A DNA stretch of 64,000 nt from Methylobacterium adhaesivum (GCF_022179065.1 NZ_BPQD01000015.1:93185-157184), one strand, 5' to 3'. Positions 1-10,854 are shown, counted from the stretch's first letter. Notes: generated by a model not told the origin, from the letters alone. Program-made: numbers and translations.

Positions 1-1
1 A

Positions 2-736
2 TTCTTTCCGGACGGGTTCCTCGACGGTGGCAACGTCCACGCCCTGGCACAGGGGAACGCGCGCCTGCGGCTATTCCCGACAATCCTCTTTCCGGCGTTT
101 CACCCCGACATGGTTCATGTCGGCGATATTGGCGCCCTCTCGGCTGCGCGCCTCGTGCACTCGCCCATGGGACCGTACCACTCCGCCATCGCGCTCTGTG
201 CCTACCGTGAGGGGCGCACGGTGGACGAGACCCTGGCGCTGTTCCGGGACGACGTCTTTGCATGCCTCGGCTATTACGAGGCCTGGGTCGATGCGAGCGC
301 CTATCTGCTCGGCAGTGCCCGCGACATCGACTTTCCCCTCGAGGCCGAGCTGGCGCGCTGGTCACGGCGCGGCTGCTTCATGCACGTGCTCAATCACCCC
401 AAGCTCTTCGTGCTGGGCGATCTCGCCCGCCGCCTCGCCCGCGAGGCGGGGCTGAAGCCTGCCGATATTCCTGTGGAGGATTACCTCGCCGACGATCTCG
501 CGACGGATGCAGTCTGGCCGCTCTACCCGGAAATCGCCCGGCGCTACGGGCTCGTAGGCAGCCTGCGGTTCAAGCCGAAAGAGCTTGCCGGGACAACCGC
601 CCCGACACTCCTCGACCACGCGGCCTTCGTGTCCGGTAGTTTCGAGACGTATGCCCGACTACCCGTGGACAGCCTCGTCTGCCCGCGCGTCGCCGCTTGG
701 CGCGATGATCCGGCAGTGCGGGCGATCTTCGCCTGA
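2..736 (+). CDS. WcbI-like polysaccharide biosynthesis protein (5' end outside window)
   Basis: The reading frame is open from base 2 to a TGA at 734-736, so the start lies upstream of the window and about 244 C-terminal residues are visible. The first visible stretch contains FPTILFPAFHPDMVHVG, followed by HSPMGPYHSAIALCAYREG. This pattern resembles the WcbI family of putative capsule or polysaccharide biosynthesis acetyltransferases, which often sit in surface-polysaccharide loci. An internal ATG at 110 gives a shorter ORF, but the conserved-looking sequence continues upstream of it, so that ATG is not the true start. No polysaccharide partner genes are visible on this side of the window; the rhamnose operon lies 23 kb away. 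The family call is from memory of the motif pattern and is moderately sure; the enzymatic role is not established. Confidence 0.65.
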   Translation, partial: FFPDGFLDGGNVHALAQGNARLRLFPTILFPAFHPDMVHVGDIGALSAARLVHSPMGPYHSAIALCAYREGRTVDETLALFRDDVFACLGYYEAWVDASAYLLGSARDIDFPLEAELARWSRRGCFMHVLNHPKLFVLGDLARRLAREAGLKPADIPVEDYLADDLATDAVWPLYPEIARRYGLVGSLRFKPKELAGTTAPTLLDHAAFVSGSFETYARLPVDSLVCPRVAAWRDDPAVRAIFA

Positions 737-790
737 ATCGGGCGATCGATACGGGGCGCCAGGGACCGGGTCGCCGCCTCGCAGACCGGA

Positions 791-1177
791 TCAGCCGGCG
801 GCGCGCGAGCCCGTGGTGGCGGCGATGCCGTGGGCGAGTTCCGCGACGGGCTGCATCCGGAACGGCTTAGCGACGAAAAGGCTGTTGCTGACCGCCCGCT
901 TCGGCGGATGCGCGCTGCTTGACGTATAGACGACCGGACGGCCGGGGTGCAGCGCCCGGAACGTCTCGGCTACCGTCCAGCCGTCGACGAGGCCAGGCAG
1001 GTTGATGTCCGTGAACAACCAGTCGATGGCCGCCCCCGTCTCGCGAATCACCATCAGGGCCGCCTCGCCGCTGGAGACGGCGATCACGCTCGACCCGCCC
1101 TGCTCGCAGACGCGGGTGAGCATGTCGAGAAGCAGATAATTATCCTCGACAACCAAAACCCGGCAACGGGAATCCAT
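791..1177 (-). CDS. Single-domain response regulator (receiver only)
   Basis: This 128-residue protein is essentially one CheY-like receiver domain with no output domain. Visible signature residues are the acidic pair E11-D12 in VLVVEDNY, the phospho-acceptor D57 in FTDINLP and the conserved lysine K104 in FVAKPF. It would take a phosphoryl group from a histidine kinase or an HPt protein and act by protein-protein contact. It is transcribed divergently from an HPt-domain gene that starts 33 bases away, which suggests the two belong to one phosphorelay. The ATG at 1177 is preferred over an upstream TTG at 1189, whose purine-rich stretch lies too close to serve as a ribosome-binding site. The cognate kinase is not visible here. 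Confidence 0.85.
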   Translation of the reverse strand: MDSRCRVLVVEDNYLLLDMLTRVCEQGGSSVIAVSSGEAALMVIRETGAAIDWLFTDINLPGLVDGWTVAETFRALHPGRPVVYTSSSAHPPKRAVSNSLFVAKPFRMQPVAELAHGIAATTGSRAAG

Positions 1178-1209
1178 CGCATATTCCAACTCTTTCCATA
1201 GTCGAAGCT

Positions 1210-1695
1210 ATGCTGTATTGGTTAACGGTCCTTGAACGCTGCCGTGGCCTGTCCGTGCCGAGATCCCCACCCCCCATCGACACGATAAAGATTCGCGACG
1301 GCGCGCCCGACCTGCTCGAAGTGTCGAAATTCGACGAGTCCGAGCTCGTGTACGATCCCTCGACACTTGCCGAACTCGAAAGCGTTTTCGGGCGTGTGCG
1401 CTTAATGGATCTTCTCAGTCACCTGAATAGCGAGATTGCTCAGCGGCTTCTCGCGCCCGAAACCGATCGCTCCGCCCTGCGGCACGACGCGCACACCTTG
1501 CTGTCGGTGAGCGGATCCCTCGGCTTCTTCGAGCTGTCCCGGCGCTGCATCGAGATGGAGCAGGCCTGCCTCCTCGGAATCGATCTGGTCGCCCCCCTGC
1601 GGGCCGCCCGTTCTGCGGCCAAGGGCGCGATCGCTGCGATCGGCGAACTCGAAGCCTGTGCCATCGCGGCGACGACGGAAGCCTGCGCCGCCTGA
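1210..1695 (+). CDS. HPt-domain phosphotransfer protein
   Basis: This 161-residue protein carries a histidine phosphotransfer motif, RHDAHTLLSVSGSLGF, with H95 as the probable phosphorylated residue and the small-residue pattern (S..GSLG) typical after it. The region from about residue 55 to 150 is predicted to be the four-helix HPt bundle; the first 40 residues are not conserved-looking and the start may lie downstream. It is divergent from a receiver-only regulator, consistent with a kinase-HPt-receiver relay in the cytoplasm. No kinase is adjacent. The motif is clear; the partner assignment is inference. Confidence 0.7.
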   Translation: MLYWLTVLERCRGLSVPRSPPPIDTIKIRDGAPDLLEVSKFDESELVYDPSTLAELESVFGRVRLMDLLSHLNSEIAQRLLAPETDRSALRHDAHTLLSVSGSLGFFELSRRCIEMEQACLLGIDLVAPLRAARSAAKGAIAAIGELEACAIAATTEACAA

Positions 1696-1984
1696 GAGCT
1701 TCCGTTGCACGGGGGCGACAGGGAGCGTGAAATGGCCGGCCTTCCATCGAATGGACCCAGACGCGCCGTATTGATGCGTGAGTTGATTCCGCGACGAACG
1801 CGAATTCTGGTCAAGGGTGCGTCCACGCACGTGGCCTTCCGAGAAGGCGCGGCCGAAACCCCGTGTCAAGGTTGACGGAACCCTCGCTTAACCAGACCGG
1901 CTTAATCGACGAGCCTTGAAACGCCGCGCGAGTCACCGAGTTGGCCCGTGCCGGGCGCAGGCACCGTCCGAGGAGAACAGGACC

Positions 1985-2515
1985 ATGGTCACGATCGCGC
2001 GCTCCCGCGTGCTGAGTTTCACGGTGGCGCTTTGCGCCGCTCTCAGCGTCGCCGCCTGCAGCAACGACAAGGATCTCGCCGATGCCTCCGGCTTCGGTGC
2101 CGGAGGCGCCGGCGGTGGCGCTTACGGAGCCGGCGCCGGCACACCCGGCAGCGCCCAGGATTTCGTGGTCAATATCGGCGATCGCGTATTCTTCGAATCG
2201 GACTCGACGGATCTGACGCCTACGGCGACGGCGACCCTCGACAAACAGGCGGCCTGGCTTCAGCGCTACCCACGCTACACCTTCCTCATCGAGGGCCATG
2301 CCGACGAGCGCGGCACCCGCGAGTACAATTTCTCCCTCGGCGCCCGCCGTGCCCAGGCGGTGAACGATTACCTCGCCTCGCGCGGCATCGCCTCGAGCCG
2401 TATCCGCACAGTGTCTTACGGCAAGGAGCGGCCTGTGGCCGTGTGTAACGACATCTCGTGCTGGTCACAGAACCGCCGCGCCGTCACCGTCCTCGATCGC
2501 GGCGCTGGATCCTGA
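1985..2515 (+). CDS. pal: Peptidoglycan-associated lipoprotein Pal
   Basis: Pal anchors the outer membrane to peptidoglycan as part of the Tol-Pal system. The 176-residue product has a lipoprotein signal ending at LSVAAC, with C25 as the lipidated residue, a Gly/Ala-rich linker (about residues 36-55) and a C-terminal OmpA-like domain containing the peptidoglycan-binding pattern GHADERGTREYN and LGARRA. The ATG at 1985 follows a GAGGAG ribosome-binding site; a longer in-frame ORF from 1916 would bury the signal peptide and is rejected. cpoB lies downstream, as usual, but the tolQRAB genes that often precede pal are not adjacent here; the upstream neighbour is the HPt gene. Confidence 0.95.
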   Translation: MVTIARSRVLSFTVALCAALSVAACSNDKDLADASGFGAGGAGGGAYGAGAGTPGSAQDFVVNIGDRVFFESDSTDLTPTATATLDKQAAWLQRYPRYTFLIEGHADERGTREYNFSLGARRAQAVNDYLASRGIASSRIRTVSYGKERPVAVCNDISCWSQNRRAVTVLDRGAGS

Positions 2516-2523
2516 TTTCCGCT

Positions 2524-2561
2524 GCCTCGTCTCGGTCAATGACAAGCGGCCGAGACGAGGC
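2524..2561 (+). terminator. Hairpin between pal and cpoB
   Basis: A perfect 12-bp inverted repeat (2524-2535 and 2550-2561) with a 14-base loop begins 8 bases after the pal stop. It has no T-run after it, so it may be an mRNA-stabilising or attenuating hairpin rather than a full intrinsic terminator. It could set different levels of Pal and CpoB. Confidence 0.55.
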
Positions 2562-2679
2562 GGATATCTCCAGGTGTCGAACGAAACGCCCGCGTTTTGC
2601 CGCAATGCGGCACACCTGTTATGGGGCGCAAGGCCGCGTCGCTGGCCTTCACGGGACACGTTCACCGGTGCCGATTGCC

Positions 2680-3630
2680 ATGCTCCGTCGCCTTCTCCTT
2701 ACCACCTGTCTCACGTTCGCGGTTGTGCTGCCCGCGGCGGCTCAGGACGGGTCCGACTTTGTCGTGCGCCTGAACCGCCTTGAGAATCAGTCGCGCCAGC
2801 AAGCCGGGCAGATCGAGACGCTCCAGCACGAGAACCGGCAGCTCAAGGAGCAGCTGCGCAAGTTCCAGGAGGACGTCGAGTTCCGGCTTCAGGAAGCCAA
2901 GGGCGGCGACAAGGGTGGACGGGCCGCTCCGGTGCCGGGCGGCAATCCGGCAGCTCAGAAGCCGGCCAAGCGGAGCGACGCCTTCGATCCCGAGCAGAAT
3001 CCCGGCCGACCCGGTGCCCCGATGCCGCTTGGCGCGACGCAGCCGTCGGTTCCCGTCGCCGAGGCGCCCCGGTCCCGCGCGGTGCCGCCCAACGTGGTGG
3101 AGTCCGAGGACGAGGAGCCCGGACTCTCGTCTCCGGGCTTCGGCGAGCCCGTCGACCTGACGCCGCCGTCGCGGGTGCCAACCACCGGCGCCATCGCCCA
3201 GCCGACCCGCCCGAGCGGCAGCGTGGCCGCCACCGGCACGGGCGACGCTCGGTCGGATTACGAGGCGGCCTACGCCTTCATTCTTCAGCGGCAATACGAG
3301 CAGGCCGAGATGGGCCTGCGCCAGTTCATCCAGTCCCACCCGCGCGATGGGCTGGTGCCGGCGGCCACCTACTGGCTCGGCGAGAGCTACCTTCAGCGCA
3401 ACCGCAATCGCGAGGCGGCCGAGCAGTTCCTGAAGGTGTCGACGGATTACGCGCGTTCGCCCCAGGCGCCCGAAGCGATGCTGAAGCTCGGAACTTCTCT
3501 CAACGCCCTCGGCGCCCGCGAGCAGGCCTGCGCAACCCTCGCCGAACTCGAGCGCAAGTTCCCCGGTGCCGCGCCCTCCGTCCGCCAGGGCGTGACACGC
3601 GAACAGAAGCGTGCCCGCTGCGCGGCGTGA
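2680..3630 (+). CDS. cpoB: Tol-Pal associated protein CpoB (YbgF)
   Basis: CpoB is a periplasmic protein that links Tol-Pal function with peptidoglycan synthesis during division. The 316-residue product has a signal peptide (LLLTTCLTFAVVLPAAAQ), a coiled-coil trimerisation segment (about residues 25-70, rich in Q, E, L and K), a long Pro/Gly/Ala-rich linker, and a C-terminal TPR region starting near SDYEAAYAFILQRQYEQAE. The linker (about residues 75-190) is longer than in the E. coli protein. The ATG at 2680 is chosen because it begins directly at the signal peptide. The stop overlaps the GTG start of tilS, so the two are translationally coupled. Confidence 0.93.
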   Translation: MLRRLLLTTCLTFAVVLPAAAQDGSDFVVRLNRLENQSRQQAGQIETLQHENRQLKEQLRKFQEDVEFRLQEAKGGDKGGRAAPVPGGNPAAQKPAKRSDAFDPEQNPGRPGAPMPLGATQPSVPVAEAPRSRAVPPNVVESEDEEPGLSSPGFGEPVDLTPPSRVPTTGAIAQPTRPSGSVAATGTGDARSDYEAAYAFILQRQYEQAEMGLRQFIQSHPRDGLVPAATYWLGESYLQRNRNREAAEQFLKVSTDYARSPQAPEAMLKLGTSLNALGAREQACATLAELERKFPGAAPSVRQGVTREQKRARCAA

Positions 3631-4727
3631 CCGCCTGGGACTTCGACCTCGGCGCCATCGAGGCGTCGCTCGTTCCGTTCGTCACCCCCACCACACCCCA
3701 TGGCGGTGTGCTCCTGGCCGTCTCGGGCGGCCCCGATTCGACGGCTCTTCTGCACGCGGCCCTGCGGGCGGGAGCGACGGTGCCCCTCCACGTCGCCACC
3801 GTGGATCACGGCCTGCGGGTGACCTCTGCCACCGAGGCCGCCGGGGTCGCCGAGATGGCGAGGGGGCTCGGACTGTCGCATCGGACCCTCATGTGGACTG
3901 CGCCGAAGCCGGGCCATGGCTTGCAGGCCGCCGCCCGCGCCGCCCGGTACAATCTCCTCGCCCGCTATGCGCAAGACCTCGGGGCCGCCTGGGTGCTAAC
4001 CGGCCACACTCGGGACGACCAAGCGGAGACCGTTCTCCTTCGCCTCCTCGCCGGCAGTGGTCCGGCCGGTCTCGCCGGCATGCGGTCCGAGCGCCCCCTG
4101 GCCGACGCCGTGCAGCTGGGGCGGCCGTTCCTCAGCCTGCGGAAGGCTGAACTCGTCGCCTATTGCGCGGCCTTAGCACTTATCCCCATCCAAGATCCCT
4201 CGAATGCCGATCCGCGTTTTGCCCGCGCTCGCCTTCGCCGACTCATGCCCGTCCTCGCCCAGGAGGGCTTGAGCGACGTTCGCCTGTGCCGACTCGCCGC
4301 GCGTTGCGCGCGCGACGACGAAGCCCTGACCCAGGCCGCCGCAGCCGCCTATGCGGCAGCCATCCGCCCCGCCGACGGCCCCGTTCTCGTCCGCCTCGAC
4401 GCACCTGCCCTCGCGGGGCTGCCCGACGCGATCCTGATCCGCGTCGTCGCGCGAGCCCTTGGGGCGGCGGGCGCCAGCCCGCGGCTGGAGCGGATCGAGC
4501 GGCTGATCCTGAAAGATCTGCGTCCGGCCCTCGACGCCGGGACATTCCTGCGCCGCACCCTCGGCGGCTGCCTCGTTACGCTGACACGGGGGAGGGGACT
4601 GACCCTGGCCCCAGCCCCGCCGCGGGCGGGGAGCGTGACCGGGGCGGACGGCCTTGCCGCAGGCCCGCGCGATTTACTTGGCAAGGGGGACGGCGGTGCC
4701 TACATTGGCTCGGAGTGCCCGGACTGA
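3627..4727 (+). CDS. tilS: tRNA(Ile)-lysidine synthetase TilS
   Basis: TilS attaches lysine to C34 of the CAU-anticodon tRNA-Ile, converting it to an AUA reader; it is essential in most bacteria. The PP-loop ATP-pyrophosphatase motif SGGPDS is at residues 33-38, and the N-type ATPase domain continues through TVDHGLR and LTGHTRDDQAETVLLRLLAGSG, both typical of TilS. The protein is 366 residues. The GTG start overlaps the cpoB stop (GTGA). The order pal-cpoB-tilS-ftsH is the common one in alphaproteobacteria, which supports the call. Confidence 0.95.
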   Translation: MTAWDFDLGAIEASLVPFVTPTTPHGGVLLAVSGGPDSTALLHAALRAGATVPLHVATVDHGLRVTSATEAAGVAEMARGLGLSHRTLMWTAPKPGHGLQAAARAARYNLLARYAQDLGAAWVLTGHTRDDQAETVLLRLLAGSGPAGLAGMRSERPLADAVQLGRPFLSLRKAELVAYCAALALIPIQDPSNADPRFARARLRRLMPVLAQEGLSDVRLCRLAARCARDDEALTQAAAAAYAAAIRPADGPVLVRLDAPALAGLPDAILIRVVARALGAAGASPRLERIERLILKDLRPALDAGTFLRRTLGGCLVTLTRGRGLTLAPAPPRAGSVTGADGLAAGPRDLLGKGDGGAYIGSECPD

Positions 4728-4775
4728 TATCCGCCTCTTCACACTGCGGACCCGGACACCCCCAGGGATTGATCG

Positions 4776-6698
<1,923 letters not shown>

Positions 6699-6726
6699 CC
6701 TTCGATCCTCCTAGAACGATTTGACC

Positions 6727-6753
6727 GTGAGCCCGCCCCTCCGGCGGGCTCAC
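6727..6753 (+). terminator. Hairpin terminator after ftsH
   Basis: A perfect 11-bp stem (6727-6737 with 6743-6753) and 5-base loop lie 28 bases after the ftsH stop. The T-tail is weak (GCGCTTATG), so it may rely partly on Rho. It separates ftsH from glmM. Confidence 0.65.
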
Positions 6754-6908
6754 GCGCTTATGGGGACTGCGTGCCCGGGAAACCCGTGATTCAGGTTCGG
6801 CCGCCTATCGTCCCGGTCGTGTGCGCTGCGGATCCGCCGGGGGCACGACCTGCAAGAGCCATCGGCCCTGACGCCCCACGGCCCCAAGAGAGACGGATTG
6901 CGAAAGCC

Positions 6909-8252
6909 ATGTCGCGCAAATATTTCGGCACGGACGGTATCCGGGGCCGCGCCAATGGCGTCATCACGCCGGAACTTGCCCTGAAGGTCGGTCAGGCCGC
7001 CGGCTTGATCTTCCAGCGCGGGGACCACCGCCACCGCGTGGTGATCGGCAAGGACACCCGTCTATCGGGCTACATGATCGAGACCGCCCTCATCGCCGGC
7101 TTCACCTCGGTGGGCATGGATGTGCTGCAGCTCGGCCCGATGCCGACGCCGGCCGTCGCGATGTTGACCCGCTCCATGCGGGCCGATCTCGGCGTGATGA
7201 TCTCGGCCTCGCACAACCCGTTCGAGGACAACGGCATCAAGTTGTTCGGCCCCGATGGATTCAAGCTGAACGACGAGGTCGAGCGCGAGATCGAAGCGCT
7301 CATCGACGGTGAGCTGCACAAACGCCTCTCGGGCTCGCGCGACCTCGGAAGGGCCAAACGCATCGAGAGCGTGCACGCCCGCTACATCGAGTTCGCCAAA
7401 CGCTCCCTGCCGCGAAACGTCACTCTCGACGGCCTCCGCATCGTCGTGGATTGCGCCAACGGCGCCGCCTACCGTGTCGCCCCCGAGACCCTGTGGGAAC
7501 TCGGGGCCGAGGTGATCGCCATCGGCGACGAGCCGGACGGCTTCAACATCAATCAGGATGTCGGATCGACGGCGCCGGCCGCTCTCGCGGCCAAGGTCCG
7601 CGAGCTGCGGGCCGATATCGGCATCGCCCTCGATGGCGACGCAGACCGGGTCCTCATCGTCGACGAGAAGGGTCAGTCCGTCGACGGCGATCAGCTCATG
7701 GCCGTCGTCGCCCGCTCGTGGAAGGAGGACGACCGCCTGACACAACCGGGTCTCGTCGCCACGATCATGTCTAATCTCGGCTTGGAACGCTACCTAGGCG
7801 GAATCGGCCTGTCGCTCGCCCGCACGGCGGTGGGCGACCGCTACGTCCTCGAGCATATGCGCGAACACGGCTACAACCTCGGCGGCGAGCAATCCGGCCA
7901 CATCATCATGTCGGATTACGCGACGACGGGGGACGGCCTCGTCGCGGCCCTGCAGCTTCTCAGCGTGGTCAAGCGGTCGGACCGACCCGTCAGCGAGGTC
8001 TGTCACTGCTTCGATCCTCTGCCGCAGATCCTGCGGAACGTCCGCTATCGCTCGGGCGAGCCCCTTCGGGCGGAAGCCGTCGTCACCGCCATTGCCCATG
8101 CGCGCGACCGACTCGGAAACGGCGGACGCCTGGTGATTCGCGCCTCGGGCACTGAGCCGGTGATCCGGGTCATGGCCGAGGGCGACGACCGCACCCTGGT
8201 GTCGGACGTGGTCGACACGGTGGTGGAAGCCGTGGCCCGGGCCGCCGCCTGA
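6909..8252 (+). CDS. glmM: Phosphoglucosamine mutase GlmM
   Basis: GlmM converts glucosamine-6-phosphate to glucosamine-1-phosphate, feeding UDP-GlcNAc for peptidoglycan and LPS. The 447-residue length is the family norm. The phosphoserine loop [17 protein letters not shown] has the catalytic serine at residue 101; the metal-binding loop DGDADR is at 242-247; the substrate loop GGEQSGHII and the C-terminal phosphate-binding [12 protein letters not shown] are present. The ATG at 6909 begins the conserved [13 protein letters not shown]; the longer ORF from 6771 adds low-complexity sequence and is rejected. Its placement after ftsH is conserved in alphaproteobacteria. Confidence 0.97.
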   Translation: MSRKYFGTDGIRGRANGVITPELALKVGQAAGLIFQRGDHRHRVVIGKDTRLSGYMIETALIAGFTSVGMDVLQLGPMPTPAVAMLTRSMRADLGVMISASHNPFEDNGIKLFGPDGFKLNDEVEREIEALIDGELHKRLSGSRDLGRAKRIESVHARYIEFAKRSLPRNVTLDGLRIVVDCANGAAYRVAPETLWELGAEVIAIGDEPDGFNINQDVGSTAPAALAAKVRELRADIGIALDGDADRVLIVDEKGQSVDGDQLMAVVARSWKEDDRLTQPGLVATIMSNLGLERYLGGIGLSLARTAVGDRYVLEHMREHGYNLGGEQSGHIIMSDYATTGDGLVAALQLLSVVKRSDRPVSEVCHCFDPLPQILRNVRYRSGEPLRAEAVVTAIAHARDRLGNGGRLVIRASGTEPVIRVMAEGDDRTLVSDVVDTVVEAVARAAA

Positions 8253-8258
8253 CGACCT

Positions 8259-8591
8259 TCACGCCCCGTCAAGGGCGTCAAGGGCCAGGGTCCGCCACGC
8301 CGCGAGCAACGCATCGCGCAGCACCGCCTCGTCCGCATCCCATAGATCGAGGTTGGTCCAACCGCGTCGACCCCAGGCGCCGGGCACGGGGCTGAACAAA
8401 TCCGGCTCTTCCTCCAAGACGCGCGCTTGGTCGTCGCGCGTGAGACGAAGCACGACCCGTTCCTCCTCGACCCACAGGGTGGCGAAGATGCGCCCAGCGA
8501 TGCGGAAGTCCGGATGCCCTTGGTGCGCACCTTCGCTCACGTCGGGAAGCATCAGGGCTAGGGCTCGGACATCGTCGGGACGCATGGCCAT
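8259..8591 (-). CDS. MmcQ/YjbR family protein
   Basis: This short protein (about 110 residues) has the MmcQ/YjbR pattern: an N-terminal helix followed by GHPDFRIAGRIFATLW, a strand pair EERVVLRLT and a C-terminal YxxLxxA-like segment WGRRGWTNLDLWDADEAVLRDALLAAWR. Members have a CyaY-like fold and some bind DNA; the function is unknown. Two in-frame ATGs (8591 and 8585) are equally possible. The gene converges on glmM with only 6 bases between the stops. Confidence 0.75.
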   Translation of the reverse strand: MAMRPDDVRALALMLPDVSEGAHQGHPDFRIAGRIFATLWVEEERVVLRLTRDDQARVLEEEPDLFSPVPGAWGRRGWTNLDLWDADEAVLRDALLAAWRTLALDALDGA

Positions 8592-8701
8592 CCGTCTAAA
8601 CGACGGGTGAGGGGAACGCACGGGGCCGTAAAAGACGATGAGGAATGAAAGGGTCTGCAACCCGGTTCCGCGTCGTCGTCAAGGCTTCGGCAAGGATAAG
8701 A

Positions 8702-8713
8702 TTTAACGTTAAA
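8702..8713. promoter_or_regulatory. Perfect palindrome TTTAACGTTAAA upstream of first porin-like gene
   Basis: A 12-bp AT-rich perfect palindrome lies 93 bases before the ATG of the outer-membrane gene at 8807, in otherwise GC-rich sequence. Its position fits an operator, but no known regulator motif is recognised. Confidence 0.3.
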
Positions 8714-8806
8714 CCCGCTTTAACTCCCCTCGGGGCAATGATGCCTTCGTCATCTGAGCCGGTGCCTTTCGCCCCCGGCAAACGGTCGAGTGAAGGACTG
8801 AATTCC

Positions 8807-9670
8807 ATGCGCCGCTCCAAGCTGAATGCCTTGGTGCGCTCGTTCACGCTCCTTGCGAGCGTAGGAGCGCCCTGCCTCGGATATGCCGCCGATCTGCTTC
8901 CGCCCCTGCCGCCCGAGCCCCTGCCGCCGCCCGTCGAGATCGGTGGCGCCTGGTACCTGCGCGGCGATGTCGGCGTTGGCGCGGCCAGCTACGAGAAGGT
9001 CGTGACGACGGTGAAGGGCGGATATCTGCCCGACGATTACACGATCCATCAGAAGAACATGGGCGACCAGTTCTTCGCCGGTGGCGGTATCGGATACCAG
9101 TTCAACGGCTTCCTGCGCGGTGACATCACCGGCGAATACCGGGGCGGCAGCCGCTTCTCCTTCGTCGAGAAGTTCAACCTGCCTTACGGCGACGGCACGC
9201 CGGCCAAGGGCATCGACTACGATCAGGGCAACCTGTCCTCCGTCGTCGCCATGGCCAACGGCTACATCGATCTCGGCACGTGGTACGGCGTCACCCCGTT
9301 CGTCGGTGGCGGCATCGGTGCCGCTTTCCACACGGTCAGCGGCTTCAACGATACCGGCGCCGGTTCGGCCGCCGGGGGCTTCGGGATCGCCGCAACGAAG
9401 CACACGACCAATCTCGCCTGGGCGGCCATGGCTGGCCTCGGCTACAGCGTGACGCCGAACCTCAAGCTCGAACTCGGCTACCGCTACATGAACCTCGGCC
9501 ATGTCGGCACCGGTCCCGTGACCTGCTTCAACGATCCGGGTTGCGGCGGCGCCTCCTACCGGCTGAAGGAAGTCACCTCGCACGATGTGCGCATCGGCAT
9601 GCGCTGGATGCTCGGTGGCATCGTCGCCGATTACCAGCCCGAGCCGGCTCCCTTGATTCGCAAGTACTAG
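8807..9670 (+). CDS. Outer membrane beta-barrel protein (Omp25/Omp31-like), copy 1
   Basis: This 287-residue exported protein has a signal peptide cleaved near GYAA-DLLPP, a short Pro-rich mature N-terminus (LLPPLPPEPLPPP), then alternating hydrophobic strands typical of an 8-stranded barrel: GGAWYLRGDVGVG, GIGYQFNGFLRGDITGEYR, YGVTPFVGGGIGAAF, LAWAAMAGLGYSVTPNLKLELGYRYMNLG. It ends with a charged/aromatic tail (LIRKY). It belongs to the small outer-membrane porin-like family common in Rhizobiales; the substrate is unknown. The ATG at 8807 starts at the basic signal peptide, and upstream in-frame ATGs have no coding character. It is first of three tandem paralogues and has its own strong terminator. 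Confidence 0.85.
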   Translation: MRRSKLNALVRSFTLLASVGAPCLGYAADLLPPLPPEPLPPPVEIGGAWYLRGDVGVGAASYEKVVTTVKGGYLPDDYTIHQKNMGDQFFAGGGIGYQFNGFLRGDITGEYRGGSRFSFVEKFNLPYGDGTPAKGIDYDQGNLSSVVAMANGYIDLGTWYGVTPFVGGGIGAAFHTVSGFNDTGAGSAAGGFGIAATKHTTNLAWAAMAGLGYSVTPNLKLELGYRYMNLGHVGTGPVTCFNDPGCGGASYRLKEVTSHDVRIGMRWMLGGIVADYQPEPAPLIRKY

Positions 9671-9712
9671 ATCGCAATTACCGAAAACAAGACAATCGAT
9701 CGATTTCCGGCC

Positions 9713-9751
9713 AAGAGCGTGGACCTCCGGGTCCACGCTCTTCTTGTTTTT
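9713..9751 (+). terminator. Strong intrinsic terminator after first outer-membrane gene
   Basis: A perfect 13-bp stem (9713-9725 with 9730-9742) with a TCCG tetraloop is followed by the T-rich tail CTTGTTTTT. It begins 42 bases after the stop codon and is one of the clearest terminators in the window. Confidence 0.92.
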
Positions 9752-9891
9752 GCCCCAGATAAAACTGATCGACCTAGACCAAATCTTTGATTTTAATCGG
9801 AAAATAACCGGCTTTCCCTAGAACTTACACGAGGGACAGGTGCCGATCTCATCCTCCGTCTCATGCCTCGATCAATCCCGCCGGTGACAGC

Positions 9892-10782
9892 ATGATCCAA
9901 CAGACGCGCCCCTCGCATCCAGCTCTGCCGGCGATGCGCGCTGCCCTTGCCGGAACCACACTGCTGGTGGCATCCCTGATGGTGCAAGCCCCCGCGCAGG
10001 GTGCCGATCTGGCGCCGCCGCCCCTCGAAGCGGCAGTCATCCCCGTCGGGAGCGGCTGGTATCTGCGGGCCGACTTCACGGAGAGCTATCTCGTCCGTCC
10101 AAAGGATGCGACGCTGCCCGACCCCAACGATCCCGGTATGCCGCCCCTGCTTCGGCGGTCCCTCAGCCACGAGCCCGGTTATGGCGGCGGCGTCGGCTAC
10201 CGCTTCACCCCCTGGCTGCGCGTCGACGCCACCATCGACCAGCGCCTGGCCGCCACCTACAGCGCCTACTCGTCGCGGAGCAATTTCGTCACGGGTTACA
10301 ACGTCGAGGCCGGTCGTCTCAGCGTGCTCACGGGTCTCGTGAACGTCTATGCCGATTTGGGGACATGGTGGGGCTTGACGCCCTATCTCGGCGCGGGTCT
10401 CGGTTTCGCGCAGAAGGACTTTCACGGGGGCTACACGCAGACGACCTGCGTGATCGACGCCTGCGATGGAAATGCCGGCACCGGACCCCGCACCGCCGTC
10501 GCTCGCCCGGACCGGTCCGTGACGAGCTTCGCATGGTCCCTCACGGGCGGTGTCTCCTACGACCTCGGCGCCGGCTTCAGTCTCGACGCAAGTTATCGGT
10601 ACGTCGATCTCGGCCGCGCGAAATCCGGGTCCGATGCCTTCGGCCAGAGCAGCCGCCTCAAGGATCTTGCCGCCAACGAGGTCCGGGTCGGCTTGCGCTA
10701 CGCCTTCGCGGACAGCTTTGCACGCCTGCCGAGCCTTCAGGGCCTGCCGGTGGTCTGGAGCAGCGGCAACCCGTACGAATAG
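9892..10782 (+). CDS. Outer membrane beta-barrel protein (Omp25/Omp31-like), copy 2
   Basis: This 296-residue paralogue of the preceding barrel has a long signal peptide ending near AQG-ADLAPPP, followed by SGWYLRADFTESY, GYGGGVGYRFTPWLRVDATID, WWGLTPYLGAGLGFAQKDF, SFAWSLTGGVSYDLGAGFSLDASYRYVDLG and NEVRVGLRYAF. The shared layout (ADL start, Pro-rich linker, a Y-x-D-L-G-x-W strand, an R-Y-x-(D/N)-L-G strand) marks common ancestry with copies 1 and 3. It has two Cys in a loop (CVIDAC), which may form a disulphide. It lies between the copy 1 terminator and copy 3, so it is probably transcribed on its own. Confidence 0.82.
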   Translation: MIQQTRPSHPALPAMRAALAGTTLLVASLMVQAPAQGADLAPPPLEAAVIPVGSGWYLRADFTESYLVRPKDATLPDPNDPGMPPLLRRSLSHEPGYGGGVGYRFTPWLRVDATIDQRLAATYSAYSSRSNFVTGYNVEAGRLSVLTGLVNVYADLGTWWGLTPYLGAGLGFAQKDFHGGYTQTTCVIDACDGNAGTGPRTAVARPDRSVTSFAWSLTGGVSYDLGAGFSLDASYRYVDLGRAKSGSDAFGQSSRLKDLAANEVRVGLRYAFADSFARLPSLQGLPVVWSSGNPYE

Positions 10783-10815
10783 CGTCGCGCGGGTCCGGAG
10801 CAACGCTCCATTAAG

Positions 10816-10854
10816 GTTACTCAACTACAGCTGTATCGACAGGCGCAGAGTAAC
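10816..10854. promoter_or_regulatory. Spaced inverted repeat GTTACTC...GAGTAAC before third outer-membrane gene
   Basis: GTTACTC (10816-10822) and its complement GAGTAAC (10848-10854) are separated by 25 bases and end 32 bases before the ATG at 10887. A short palindrome ACAGCTGT lies between them. The arrangement would suit a regulator binding two half-sites or an mRNA leader hairpin; this is inference only. Confidence 0.3.
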
